Below are positions 14,604 through 27,188 of a stretch of 44,615 bases of DNA, piece after piece. How positions within the stretch are numbered: position 1 is the stretch's first letter; the number at the start of each line of letters is the position of its first letter. The DNA comes from Smittium mucronatum (taxonomy: Eukaryota > Kickxellomycota > Harpellomycetes > Harpellales > Legeriomycetaceae): positions 1 to 44,615 of the forward strand of contig LSSL01001967.1 in the NCBI GenBank assembly GCA_001953115.1, written 5' to 3'. The translations under genes were made by a program, and so were the position numbers. The notes below the pieces were generated by a model that saw only the letters and a list, made by a program, of their open reading frames with translations, ran no database searches and was not told the DNA's origin.

Positions 14604-15188
14604 AGGTTAAAAAAAATAAAAGGGCTTTCATTTTTGGAAAAGTATCGGATATACTCCCATTAATACTTTTTGAAATCTAAAAATATTGAAATAACTTTGA
14701 TATTTTTTAGTATATATCGATTTTTTTTTTATTCTCCACTTTATCTCTTAAATATTAATTTAAAAAATAATATTCCCGTAGAGTTAAATTTTGCCATTGA
14801 AAAAGGAGGGTTTTTTTAGTCTATACTTTATCTCTTTGAATTTTTTTTTCCAATACAGATCTTAATAATATGGTTTAATGTTACTTATTTTCTCAACTCA
14901 TTAATACATCTTACAACATTAATTTCGTTTAATTATCGAAAACCTCTCTTAAAAATACCCCTATGAAGTTTTTATAATTATGGGGCGCTTTGGTTATCTC
15001 AATAGTATTAAAAAACACTCATAATTACCATTAATAAAACTGAATGTGATTTTATGTTCTTTTTTTGATTTTATTCTTATGATATCATTAAAATCCAGAG
15101 AGTTTATTCTGTAAATCCTTTTTTTTCCTGAATATCAAAAAAAATTTAAATTATGGGGGGTGGTTATCCCTTTTTTGTAGAAATATCA

Positions 15189-15198
15189 CCCCCCCCCC
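15189..15198. repeat. C10 homopolymer
   Basis: Ten consecutive C on the plus strand in AT-rich DNA, 586 bp after a G11 run. The flanks of the two runs show no convincing inverted similarity. Confidence 0.9.
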
Positions 15199-15971
15199 TA
15201 GTATTTGGCATATATTATTAGAGCTATTGATAATTTTTTTTATGAATTTTTTTATTAAATAATCGTAAATTGGTGTTTTTATAACTCAGGTCTTAATATT
15301 TTCATCTATCTGACTTAGTAAATCCAGTGATTATTTCTTATTTAAGTTAATAAATTTTCTATAGATTGGATATTTTTATTAGAATAACCTATCTTAAAAT
15401 TATAACCATCGGCTCAAATAAATTTATATCTTCTTATTTTCCAAGATATGAAGAAATTAAGAAGAATAAATGCCCATATTATTTCATAAAAACTTTCTGA
15501 AAAATATTGAGGTGGATTTTATACTTAGTTTTAAACATATAGTTTCAGTTAAATATTTATATATCCAGACACTTTCAATATTATATATTTTTTTATTTGG
15601 ATATATATTACAAATTATTCGTTATAAAATATTTTAATTTTCTATTATGTGTATATGAGGCTAAAAAAATACATTCTCGAAATTTAATATTTATTTTTCA
15701 ATATTTTCTGATGATATTGTCATATATATAGGTTACCGGAAGATTTTTTTTTTGGGTATTCCATACTGATATAACTTAGTATAAATTTAAATCAAATTTT
15801 AAAAATCCTTTTAAACCCACTTTATTTTATTTGAAAATATATCCCAAAGTTAGCTTCCTTTATACTTTTAAAGTTCACGTATATTTATATATACATATAT
15901 ATCATTTTTTTAACATTTAGTTAATCTATCCGAATCAAAAGAAGATTAAATTAGTAATTTTAAGAGATAGT

Positions 15972-15982
15972 GGGGGGGGGGG
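15972..15982. repeat. G11 homopolymer
   Basis: Eleven consecutive G in AT-rich DNA. Confidence 0.9.
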
Positions 15983-17044
15983 TTCGAGATTCAAATATAT
16001 TGTGAATTTTAATATAATTTATTGGATTTAAATTGGTTTAATATCGTTTATTCTTGGATGATTATTTTGACTAGTTAAATAAAGTTTTTTTTTGTTATTT
16101 GAGATATTGTATATACAATTTTTAATTGTTACCCCTAGATAATACAAACTGATTCATTTTCTGTTTTTAATGACATTAATACTTGTATTCTATTTTCAAA
16201 ATTTATAAATCAGTCAATTTTTTCAGCATTTGTTTTGTTTTGAAAGATACTCATAGGATAATGAGAAGTCTGTATTTTAGTAATTTTTGGTATTATAATA
16301 TCATTTCACATCCTTCAAACTCTTATATAGTTGATAAATATAAGTTAAAATGAAAATACAGAGACTAAATTCATTCCTTAATTATTATTTTTTGGTTGAT
16401 TCTATTTAATTTCTAGATTGTAAAAGGAAAATTTTGGATATCACCTTAGTATTTAAACTTATTTTAAGTGGATTTATATAGAACCAATTTGGACTTCGAA
16501 AAATAATGATATTTATTCCTTGGTGTGGAGACTCTGAAAGAAAAATTTTATTTGGTAATCATAAAAAGCTTCAGTTTTTAAAGAAGTTATCTATAATCCC
16601 TGCCATTATCAAGTTTTCTTAAATTTAAAAAATAAATAAATAAATAATATATTTCTGATATTTATAATGATTTAATCTTTTCACGACCAGATTTTCACAC
16701 AAAAAAAGCTGGTATATGTAAGGGGTGTTTTCAGATGTGCTACATCAATAAAGGAAAAAATTATTATTCTTAGTATCTCAACATAAATAATAAAAATAGA
16801 GTAATTAAATAAAAAAATTCCCTGAAATCTTTATAAGACACTCCGTTTTAGTTAAATTGAGCCATAGTGATTGAAAAAGTGAAAAAAAGTTAATTTTATA
16901 AATTTTGGTGAATAAAAAAGACACACAAATAAGGTGGTAGAATCCTTATGAAAGCATAAAATATGGTTCAATAGTATTTTTACATTTAGTCTCTATTATT
17001 ATTAAAATTTAGAATTCAAAAAAAATATTCTAAATTAAATTTAG

Positions 17045-17993
17045 ATTATACGGCATTGGATGAATCATATTAAGTGAATCCAAAGGCATTATATCTAGTG
17101 TGATTTTCGCATCTGTTTTATGCGACAAGTGGTAATATATATCAAAAATCTCATAGCTTAAATATAAGTTTTAAGCTGCAATTAATTCATATGACACATC
17201 ATAGTTTGACACTACTGTAGCTCATATTTCTCTTACCTTGGAAATAGGTTCTTTTTTACATACAGAGCCATAATTTTCAAAATATTTTGGATATTTTTGG
17301 TTATACTGCTGATAGAAAGCGGCTTAAAAAAATCCTTATTATTTCTGAAAAATCTATTAAACATTGACTTATTATAGTTAATTTATATGTATATTTTTGG
17401 ACACATATTCGCCGCCAATCTTTTTCTATATGCCTTATAGACTTTGAATGTGAATGACAGCTTATCTGGATGCCGGTTAATATCACATAATATCACTATC
17501 AGCTGAACATTCTTTTTCTTTTTAGTGGAAACTATAATCATTTTTAGGATCCCGTCTTTGATTATTCTTTTTTCAACATTTATTGTATGAATTTCACCTG
17601 TTCGCATGAGAATATAAACTGCTAGCAGTCAGCATGTTTTCCTAGTTAGTATTTTTACATCTAATTCCTCAGATTTTCACATGGTTTTGAAATACTTTAT
17701 TAATGGATAAATGGCCAAATCTGGTCTTATGCAGTTTTTAAAGGTTGTTTATTTAACCCTCTTAACAATATGTTCATAAATTCACTCTCAAGTTTTGACA
17801 TTAGGTTATTTGATAGATCTAAGATGTAATATTTGTACATTTTTATTGTAATAACGCTCAGCTTTGTTTCGGTATATATTTTTTCTAAATAATTTAACAC
17901 GTTCGTAACTTTTATTATAGATTCTAAATAATTGCGAAAATGCAGATCCTTAAATTTATGTTGGATGGGATAGTAAGTAGCTCTCTGTGTCAC
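17045..17993 (-). pseudogene. DIRS tyrosine recombinase remnant
   Basis: The core-binding part is the open piece 17993-17727 (LHFRNYLESIIKV, SEFMNILLRGLNKQPLK). Then come DQIWPFI, LEYF-like and LLAVYILMRTGEIHTINVE, where the Arg of MRTGEI corresponds to the first catalytic Arg (R-P-S/G-E/D pattern). IIVSTKKKKNVQLIVI follows, then SITKNIQNILKIM. The last block, SYEIFDIYYHLSHKTDANIT (about 17150-17090), carries the candidate nucleophilic Tyr in the F-D-x-Y-Y-R-L-S context of DIRS recombinases. At least two frameshifts and several stops make it non-functional. Confidence 0.78.
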
Positions 17994-18249
17994 TTAAAAC
18001 TATTTAGAATTTATTAAATACAAAGCATTTTTGGAGATATCTTGGTCCTTAAAGAAGTTCCACTGATTCTCCTAACTGTAAATGACCATTTATTGTTCTT
18101 TTGTAGAGAGTATTTTCCACTTTTCGGGTCGATTATGATCTATTTTTACCGAATAAGATGTATTTATGAAACTTGAAGTGTTTTTATATCCGATAAACAT
18201 AGCTCTAAAGTTCATGAAGGTTTATATATAGTCATGGTGATAGGCTTCC

Positions 18250-18975
18250 TCCGTAATTTCTGCAATAGCTATAAGATCAGTCTCCATGGTGGAAAACATT
18301 TTAGTTTCTTCCAGTGCGTCGTATTTTGTCTCGGATTATTTTAAGCTACTAAATTTAGGTCTGGGAACTAACTTCAGTAAGATTATATCTTCTTACTCTT
18401 GGAAGAGGCGAATATATCCACATCGTGGATCCCGAATTACCATTTTAGGCATTTAAACGCTTTTTAATATAGTGACCCCTTTTTTTGAACCGTGAAACGA
18501 ATCAGAGCATCCTCAGGGTTTATTACAGTTGGTAAATACGTGACTTGAGGTCTGGAATTAGTTGAAAGACAATGTGCCAAAATTTTATATGATATTTTGA
18601 GAAATTATGGGGATATCTTCCCATCTTATTTACTGATATACATCATGTGTTAGTATTTTCTGAATAAATCAGGACAGATAGTTCTACCACTTCCTTTAAA
18701 TCCAGGGGAAGCAGAACTGATAAAATATTCTTTATTTTATTCTTGATTTCAGTTTCGTCCTCCAACATACTCTGTAATAATTTGTTTCCCCGATAACTTT
18801 TCACAAAGAATTATCGCTTGAATCCGTAAAAACATCGAGTTTTTGGAGTTTCCGACAACAATTCAGACCATTTCATTTTTTTAAATTCTCTATCTATAAG
18901 TGAATTTTCTCAAAGCAGGTTTTTTCAATAAAAAATTCTATGTACATGAAGTATTTACTTAATCAAGTCGATTTT
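18250..18975 (-). pseudogene. DIRS RNase H and methyltransferase-like remnants
   Basis: RNase H is marked by WSELLSETPKTRCF then, after a frameshift, TDSSDNS (about 18870-18800), the counterpart of the FTDASDxGWG motif. Further on, HDVDIFASSKS (about 18440) and PPWRLILQLLQKLRRKP (about 18290) match the W-G-x-H-D-V-D-L-F-A-S and N-P-P-W-x-L-I signatures of the DIRS Dam-like methyltransferase domain. Several stops and shifts separate the blocks. Confidence 0.75.
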
Positions 18976-19009
18976 TGAGCCCTAAAAGTCTCCTCAGTAT
19001 TAGCGTTTC

Positions 19010-20070
19010 TGGGAGAAGGGCCGCTTAAATTGACCTAACCTTTTCTGTAAAACTTTTTATACCTCTGAGAGTAGTTTCTCCTGGAATAATCATCTTTCTC
19101 ACTTCTCAGATCAGGTCTCAAATTTTGGAAGAAGGTGCCTTTAGTGGCATCTTGCGACTTTCTATCTTTATTCCCAAGTATATTATCTTTTGAGATCGAA
19201 TCAGCTCTGAATTTTTCGTATTTATGGGTTATAATAGCTATTTTATTTTTTATCTCATTTTACTGGTGTATTGGATTCACTTTTCATATCAATCGATTAT
19301 GACAAGATCGTACTTATATTTGGTGAAACTAATCTTCTGCGATCTTTTTCATTTTAGCACATTACATAAAGAATGTTTGAAAGTATGTGGACTCAAAGAC
19401 AGAACAAATAGAAATACCATAAATTGGTAATTTCTAATTTTCCAAAAAAAGTACAAGTATTTTAAGCAGTAATCGTGTATTATTATGTACAGAAATACAT
19501 CCTTCAGTCCCAAAAATGACATACAGCCCTTAATGCGCACTATGCTGAATATCAAATGGATTTGATTAATTTTTTAATTGCAATATTAAATTTTATTGTC
19601 CATTTTCATAGAATATAGCACTGATATTAGCTCTATCGCCGTTTTCCCAATACATAATAAGCTGCCTTAGAGCCCAGGAGTCCTTTTCTCTAATTCTTAG
19701 TTGTCTTAATTTGAAATTAATATCCCCACTTTCTTTTTCAAAATCTGTTGAGCATTGCGGTTCATATTTTTGTATCGGAATGGGTGTTGTGTAAGAGATT
19801 GAGGTTCAAAAATCCATATATCACTTTTTTACTTAATCACCGAACTTTATAAGTTTTTTTTTAGTCAGAACAACCATTTTATAGCAGAAGAACGTTTAAG
19901 CGGTCTTGCAATACCAATACCTTTTTCGGTTCATGCCCAAAGTCTGTATTTCCGGTCTCTTTTTTATAAAAGAAATATGAAATCCCTTCTAGATGATACT
20001 CTGAACCCACTGATTTTTCATTAGTTTCTTCCAGACCCTTTTTAGTGTCGAGAGGCGGCCCTCTATCTTT
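19010..20070 (-). pseudogene. DIRS reverse transcriptase remnant
   Basis: The N-terminal edge reads WKKLMKNQWVQSII, a stop, then KGFHISFIKKRP (about 20055-19970). This matches the W-x-x-I...WVL-x-x-I-x-x-G-F/Y-x-I-P-F pattern before DIRS RTs. The C-terminal edge reads YLGIKIESRKMPLKAPSSKI followed by a LRGIKSFTEKVRSI-like stretch and RRLLGLKNRL (about 19180-18975), the RT-to-RNase H junction of this family. The middle, including the catalytic YxDD region, is too degraded to read. Confidence 0.75.
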
Positions 20071-20282
20071 AGTTCTAATAAAAGCTTTATTGAGTGCCCC
20101 TTTCTTTTATCTAGCCTCTAATCCTAAAATATTACTTCTATGAGTAGGGGTTTTGAAGTGGTGTGTATACAGTCTCGTTTTGCACCATTTTAGGTTTTAA
20201 GTGGAAACTGTTCCTCCCACCAGCCTGTTATCTATAGCTAAAGGGCTTACGTATTCGGAGGCACTTTTTTGTATTTTTTCTA

Positions 20283-20866
20283 GTGACCATAATATTGAGC
20301 TTTTGCTGATACATGATGGGCTTTATTTTTGATTAAATCAATTTGTCTGAATCTCCAGGAAGCTCCATTTTTTTTAAGAAAATTATCTATCGTTCCCTGA
20401 GTCACAGTGGCTGCGATGCCGGATAGCAATAACCTCATGATTCTTTCAAAGATTATTTCCGAATCTTGCGGGTATATTCGGGCATCTCTTGGATCTTTCA
20501 TTGTATATAGAAGTATATAGGTCAATTTTATTGAGCTAATTTCTTCTGTACTCCATACAGGATCGAGTCGGCACGTATTATCGTTTGCGTTACAGATTCT
20601 ATAACTGGATTCGGCTGGAAATTCATAAAAATCTCCTCGGAAAAGAGTAGATCGGGTCTTTACGCATCTATCCAGTTAGCCGTGTGCTGAAAAAATACAC
20701 CTTGTTTGAAAATAGAACCCTCATGAATTGATAGACCTGCAGATTTTTTGCTTGAGCTCTTGAATTTTCTCACATTTTTTATGATAAGTTATCTCACCTC
20801 TTTCTAAAATGAGTCGGTTTACCTTATTCTACAGTTCTTTAATTAGCTATAAAATTCTGAGTCCAT
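20283..20866 (-). pseudogene. DIRS gag-like ORF, broken
   Basis: Begins near an ATG at 20866 (MDSEFYS, then a stop) and runs in shifted frames to a last open piece starting KDPRDARIYPQDSEIIFERI around 20507. The early part is Lys/Glu-rich and helical, the later part globular (ending WRFRQIDLIKNKAHHVSAKA). Position upstream of RT suggests gag. Gag proteins are poorly conserved, so the assignment rests on order, not on a motif. Confidence 0.6.
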
Positions 20867-23800
20867 GATTTATAATCTTTTTTATAAATAAATATTTAGA
20901 AAAAAATTTTCGAGTTTGAAAATCGTTCTAGCTAGTATAGTAAGTTTTTGAAGGAGGTGATTATAAGGATATCGATAAAATTTAAATTAATACTCATTTA
21001 AATTTGTAAATTTAGATAGTTTTATCAATAAATAATAATAAACATAATATGAATCCTTCTAATGACATATAATAGATAAAAATAAAATCATGGAAGATAG
21101 AAATAAAAACTCATCTAAAGTTACAGTGTTAAAAATGTTCTAGGTTCAAAAAACATTAATTATTATATTTTTTGGATAATCTATTGGAATTAAAAATAAA
21201 AATCCATGAAATTTTATATGATGGATGATTAATGATAAAAATTCAAAATAATAATAATAATAACAATAATAAACCAATTCGAAAACGAAAATGCTAAAAA
21301 TATTTATTATTAAAAACATCTATAGCTTAAGATCTCAACAAGTTATGCGCCGATGTATATCCTTATACTACCCTCAATATATCACAAATAATAATAAATT
21401 AGAACTTTTGAGCTACTTTTTTTATTCTTGTAAATTTTTTTAATTTTTTGTATGTGAAATTTATTGATTGCTAATTTCACCGGTATTCTCAATTACAGTA
21501 AAAAAATCTTTTATAAGAAGTTTAATTGGTTAAATTTATCTTTGTGGTTTATATTAAAAATAAAAGAAAAAATATTGGTCATACTTAAAAAATTTTAAAA
21601 TGCATATTCTCTAGCTATATAGTTGTAATAAACGTAAACAGAATTGAGGATTAGATTATTTTTTTTGGTTCTTTGATACAAAATGATAAAATTATCCATT
21701 TCCAATATTTAATAGATGTACTTTTTTAAAATAAATCAAGGGCTGTTGCTACTCTCGATCCAATTTAATTTTCACTTTACAAATTATTGGCTTAATTTAT
21801 CCATATCACTTTTTAGGTGAAATTTTTGATGCTAAAAACACCGAAAATTTTTGATCTCATTTTATTATTTTAAGGAAACACTTTAAATTTTCTTTAAATT
21901 TTTTCACTTATACGAAAATTTTAAAAAATTAAATTCTATAAACTGTTATTTCCTCTAAATATTTAATAAGCATGGGGGTTTCAATCCAAAATTTATACTA
22001 CTAAACGTATATTTACATTCGAAAACCATCGGATTTATTTTGAATTAGTCACAATTACAATTGATACGGGTAAGCATTGTAATAAATTGTATTTTAACAC
22101 AGATATAATTTTTAATTAAAATTAAATGCTTTTCATTATCCATTTTGGTATTAATAAAATTTCTTTCGTTTCAAACTATTTCATTTTTATTCTTTAGGTT
22201 TATTATTATTAAAATAATAATAGGTGATAAATTTTCTTTTTATATTTTTGGCTTCATTGGAAAAAATTCTAACGCATTTCAGTTATCTAATTGGTGGGAC
22301 TTAAAAATTTATTAATTTATTTTTTATTTTTGAAATTTATATCTCAAATATATTGAAAAAATGTTATCTATCTATATTCTAAATTAATATTAAAATTTTA
22401 ATTTATCTTTTCTTTATATTTTGAATACCAAGTAGCATATTGGTTATTTAGATTTAGAATATATATTATATCATCTATCCTTTGTTTTTATTTTTTTTTT
22501 AAAATGAACTTCTAACTTTTAATTTTATCTGAAAATTATCTAAATAAATCATATTCATATTATTTAATTGTTACTAAAATTAATTTAAATTCAGTCTATA
22601 ATATTTTTCATTTTTTGTGATTATCTTTGAAGTCAAAACATGAAGAATATATTTTTAGTAACTTTAAATATTATCTGATATAATGGCCCCTAAATTCTTG
22701 GAGAATACTTGAAAGACATAATAATTATTTGATTTGTGATTAGTAAAAAAGAATCCCAATGATTTTTATTTAATTCGTCTCAATTAAAATAATAATCTGG
22801 AAATTATTTTTATAAGTAGAAAGTTACTATTTTGATGTCTCAAATTGTTAGAATTTTGAAAAATAAAATATTTTAAAAATAAGCCCATTATAAAAAGCTA
22901 TGTGATATTTTTTTTCGAAGTAATAAAAATTAAGAATAATAAAAATTAGGGTGAAAAATCCTCTCCAAGAATTTTAAATCTTATTACGAACGTAAATATT
23001 TTTTACCTATGATATATTATGATACTCGGAAACAAAATTAAATATAAAATTTTTAGATAAATTAAGTTTATTATCAATTGAGCTTCTAAAACAAGAATCT
23101 ATAAATCAATATTTTTAACTTTATTAAAATCATTCTCAATTGAATCGCATTTATTTAAAAAAAAAAATTCAAAGAAATGGCGGATAAGGAATGAATCATC
23201 ACAAAAAAAATAGAATTTACATACTTATTTTATCGAAAAATATCAAAAAAAATTAAATAAACAGAAAATTTAAAAAAATTTCGAAAAATTCAAAACATCA
23301 AAAATTAAAAAAGAAAATCCCATTATTAATAGATAATTTTTATTTTGATTAAATAATATTATAAAGAAACTGTTTTATCTTTATTTCTTAAATAAAATAA
23401 CTAAATTATATTAGTATTTTAAAGGATCTTTAATAATATCTTGAATAAATAAAATTGGTTCAAGTTTTTTATAGAAAAAATAAAAATTAAAAGTAAAATA
23501 TTTCCGAAAAATATAAATATAAATTTGGATATAAATCTTCAAATTATTCATTTCATATTTTTTATTTTTTAAACTAATTGCTTCAAGATAATAGAAGAAA
23601 TAAGAAGAATAATTTCTGAAATTTGAGTGTATTTTAAACATTATATTAATTTTTAATCATCCCTGAATGATTATTTTTTCTTCAAAATGACTTTAATTTA
23701 CTGATTATAATCCTAGAGCATAATTAATCTTGATTATTTTTTTAAAATTAAGTTTATAATTTTTATATCTATACATTCCTTTCAAAAAAAAAATTATTTC

Positions 23801-24612
23801 ATATGAAATAAAATGAATTATTTTTTATTTTTGTTTTTGTTTTTCTTTTGATTCCTATTTTAAAACTAGCTATCATTATTATTACTTCATATAAGTTCAA
23901 TACAATAATAATTTTATTTTCATAAATAGTTTCAAAATGAGTTATAGTTTATTTTTACTAGATATAAAAAATTATTTCCAAGATTGTTATTAGTAGAATT
24001 TTAGGGATTTATGTTATAAAAAATGGCGATTTTTTTTTTTGAATAACTCCTTCCTCTTTTTTCCAATAGAATCAAATATTTTCTCATTTTTACCCAGATT
24101 TTTTTTAATTTATAATATTTATCTTTCATGTGTACAAATAAAATTTTCATCAGAATAAATCCAAACTTGTATAATAGTGGATATTTGGTTTATTTTTGCT
24201 ATATCAGGCTAATTTTATATTTTAAAATTTCATATTTCAAATATTTGGTACCTTAACTATTTCAGTATTTAAGTAAAAATGTTTTGGGATTACTTTTATT
24301 CTAATAAATATATTTTAAAAATATGATCAACTGTGCTTTTATATCTATCTGAAATTGGTTCAAAAATACCCTAATCATATCACAGAATTCTCTAATTTTT
24401 TTAAATCAATTTTAGCTTCCAGCTAATGGGTATATATTATTGCAATAAAGAGAATAATTTTTAAAATTTTTTTATACAAAATTTCATATTTATAGTTTTA
24501 TCCTGATATTATCACAAGTTATATATATGAAACATTATTTTATCATTATATTAAACTGAATTTATATCATTTAAATTTTTTCAAGCCTAAATATGTTCTA
24601 TTTGATTTTGAA

Positions 24613-24639
24613 TATTTCATATTTCATATTTCATATTCC
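24613..24639. repeat. TATTTCA heptanucleotide repeat
   Basis: About three and a half tandem copies of TATTTCA, the last imperfect. Short local tandem duplication in the desert. Confidence 0.8.
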
Positions 24640-27179
24640 ATCTTTTTACTTTTCAATGTCTTTTTGGTTCCAATTTTTTGTGTTTAATCATTCTTATTTA
24701 TTTTCTATTTCTCTCTATATATTTATTTTGTTTTTAATAAGCCTATAAAGCTGTATCTGTTGAATAGATTATATTATCACCCACTATTTAAAGAGAAAAT
24801 TATTGGATTATTTGCAAAAAGCTTGACACAGAAATTTTTTATATGAATCTAGAATATCGGTTTAATAATTTTTTATAAAAACGGTTTTTTTAAAAAATTT
24901 GATATATTTGTCATGTAATTTCACTAAATCAATATATATCCTATTTTTTAGATCAATATTTCAAATTATTTATTATATAATATAAAAAATCAAAATTTTC
25001 TTATTTTCCTAAAATTTTTATTTTTTATATTTAAATTGATTATTTTCAAATTATTTTATTTTATTTTACTAATAACTTTAATTTAATTTATTTATTATAA
25101 ATTTTGTTTAGTATAGTTTTTTGAAATGATCTTCTAGCGTACACATAGTTTATTTTTTTTAAATATAGCTTTGTTGTCTCTATTATTAAATATATCATTT
25201 TGAATTTTAATAAGGTATTTTTTTTAGTCATAAAACTTTATAGCTTCTGGAATCTCAAATTATTTATCGATCTTTAAAATATCTTTTAATAAATTATTTT
25301 ATTTATTTCACCATAAAAACTAACTAATTGAATATTTTCTATAATTACAAAAAAAAAAAAAATGAAACAGTGCGTAAATTCGCTAAATTTTTAATAATAT
25401 AATTGAATTGTGTAAAAAAAAGTTTTTTTATCTTAGACACTCTATTTTTGTGATAAATTTATTAATTTAGAAAAATAAAATTGTATAAAAATTGGAGCTA
25501 TATGTACCTTTACGCTACAGCTCAATTCAATCTCCATAAATTTAAACTTTCTTGGATTTTTTTCAGGCTATATATATTACCATTTTTAGAAATGTTGTTT
25601 CTTGGTATATTTTTTTGAATTTAAAATCTCTGAGTGGTCTATTTATTTGTTTAACTATGTAGACTTTTAATTTTTACTATTCATTTATACTGACACATAA
25701 CATGAATATTACATATTTTTGGATGTTTTAATATCTACAGGGATTATTTGAGGTTTTTAAGATAAAAAAATTGTTTTTTACACTACGAAACTATAAAATA
25801 ATACTTCTGAGTTTTCCGATAGTTATGAGCGGATATAAACTAGTTATTTTTATTAAAGGTTTTATCTAATCAAAAATTGGCCTTAAAATTTTTTTAATTT
25901 AATTTTACCGATATATAAAACTATAGAAAATTTTAAAAAACTTGAATTATTTTAAAATTTAATCCAAATAAATTAGGTATATATATTTATCTTTTTAAAA
26001 AAGCCTATATGTATCTTCTAGCTTTAAAGCGACTCTTATTACAAATTTTATAATTTGCTTTAAAATATAAACCGATAAACAATATATGTATATCATTTAT
26101 CGGAATAGATCTAAACTTCTTATTTTTTTTATTAATATTTTTGCAGTCTTTTTATTCCATGTAATATGAGCTGAGTTTTTTCCGATTTTTTAATGACTTT
26201 AGGTCTGTTTTTTTATATTGGGGAAAATAAATAACATAAAAAAAATGATATGATCAATTAGTTTTTTTATTATTAATTTTTATAATCAATTTATTATTTT
26301 TTCATTAATTGTCTTTTATGATTTTAAGGAAAACATTCTAATAAATCTTTCGCTGTCTCAAAAAGCAGTAAATGATAATCAAAAGTCTCAATATTTACTA
26401 CTTTAAAGAGTTGAAATCAGTTCCTAGCTCTTTTTTTATAAATTATACAGACCTGAATTAACTTATGAGCCAGTTCTTCGTTCAATTATTAAGAGAAAGA
26501 TTTTTTCTAAGAATAAAAAATACATTACTTTAATATCCTTTTTTTCCAATTTAATCTTGATATTGATATTTTTTTTAATATTAATTGTAAAAATTCATTA
26601 TATTGATATTTAAGATGTTTTAAGAAGCGTCGCTTACTATAATTAAAAATAAAAATTAAAAAAAATTCAAAAACTTTCGAGAAACTTATTAAAAAAATCT
26701 TTAAATTTACACTAGCTTTATCTTTTATCAATCATTTTTTGGAAAGAAAGCAGGTAAAATTAGGAGGATTTTTTATGCAATTTTCCATTATATGAATATT
26801 TATTTTATTATTTTATTTTTAATCTACTAATATCACAAATTATATTCCATAAACCCACAATTATTACCATTAGATATAAATAATTGCTTTTTTGTGAATT
26901 TTTTTTAAATTTTTGCAAAAAAATGTATTTATGTGTATCTTATTGATTTTTTTTTGGTTTGAAAAAGGGATTTATTTCTTATAATAAAACACTATTAAAA
27001 ATTAATCCCAAAAGAGATTCAATATTTTACTGTGTACTGCCTTTAATAACAGTAAAAAAATACCCTAATAAAAAGAAGAAATATATTATATTCATAAAAT
27101 TCTTTATTCTATATTAGCTAAAGAGAAATAATTAAATTTTTTTATCTTCTAACAAATGAGATGAATGATAATTTTTAGA

Positions 27180-27188
27180 CCCCCCCCC
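27180..27188. repeat. C9 homopolymer
   Basis: Nine consecutive C, then T and three more C, in AT-rich DNA. Confidence 0.85.

Larger units (their letters stand above)
11720..17044. other. AT-rich desert with G/C homopolymer runs
   Basis: No gene, RNA or recognisable transposon was seen. Stops are dense in all frames. Isolated G or C runs stand out: G11 at 14593-14603, C10 at 15189-15198, G11 at 15972-15982. Confidence 0.6.
17045..20866 (-). mobile_element. decayed DIRS-type tyrosine-recombinase retrotransposon
   Basis: An island of clearly higher GC between AT-rich deserts. Translating the minus strand from 20866 down to 17045, with stops and frameshifts, gives the usual DIRS order: gag-like ORF, reverse transcriptase, RNase H, methyltransferase-like domain, tyrosine recombinase. 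DIRS elements use this recombinase instead of a DDE integrase and so make no target duplication. Every reading frame is broken, so the copy is dead. The terminal inverted repeats and internal complementary region typical of DIRS were not found by eye, so the limits given are those of the coding remnants only. Confidence 0.88.

Noticed and set aside
14593..15198. G11 and C10 runs as the two arms of a palindrome
   Set aside because: The flanks of the two runs do not match in inverted orientation beyond the homopolymers.
17045..20866. Integrated virus as an explanation of the gag-like frame
   Set aside because: The RT, methyltransferase-like and tyrosine-recombinase motifs downstream fit a DIRS retrotransposon and need no viral origin.
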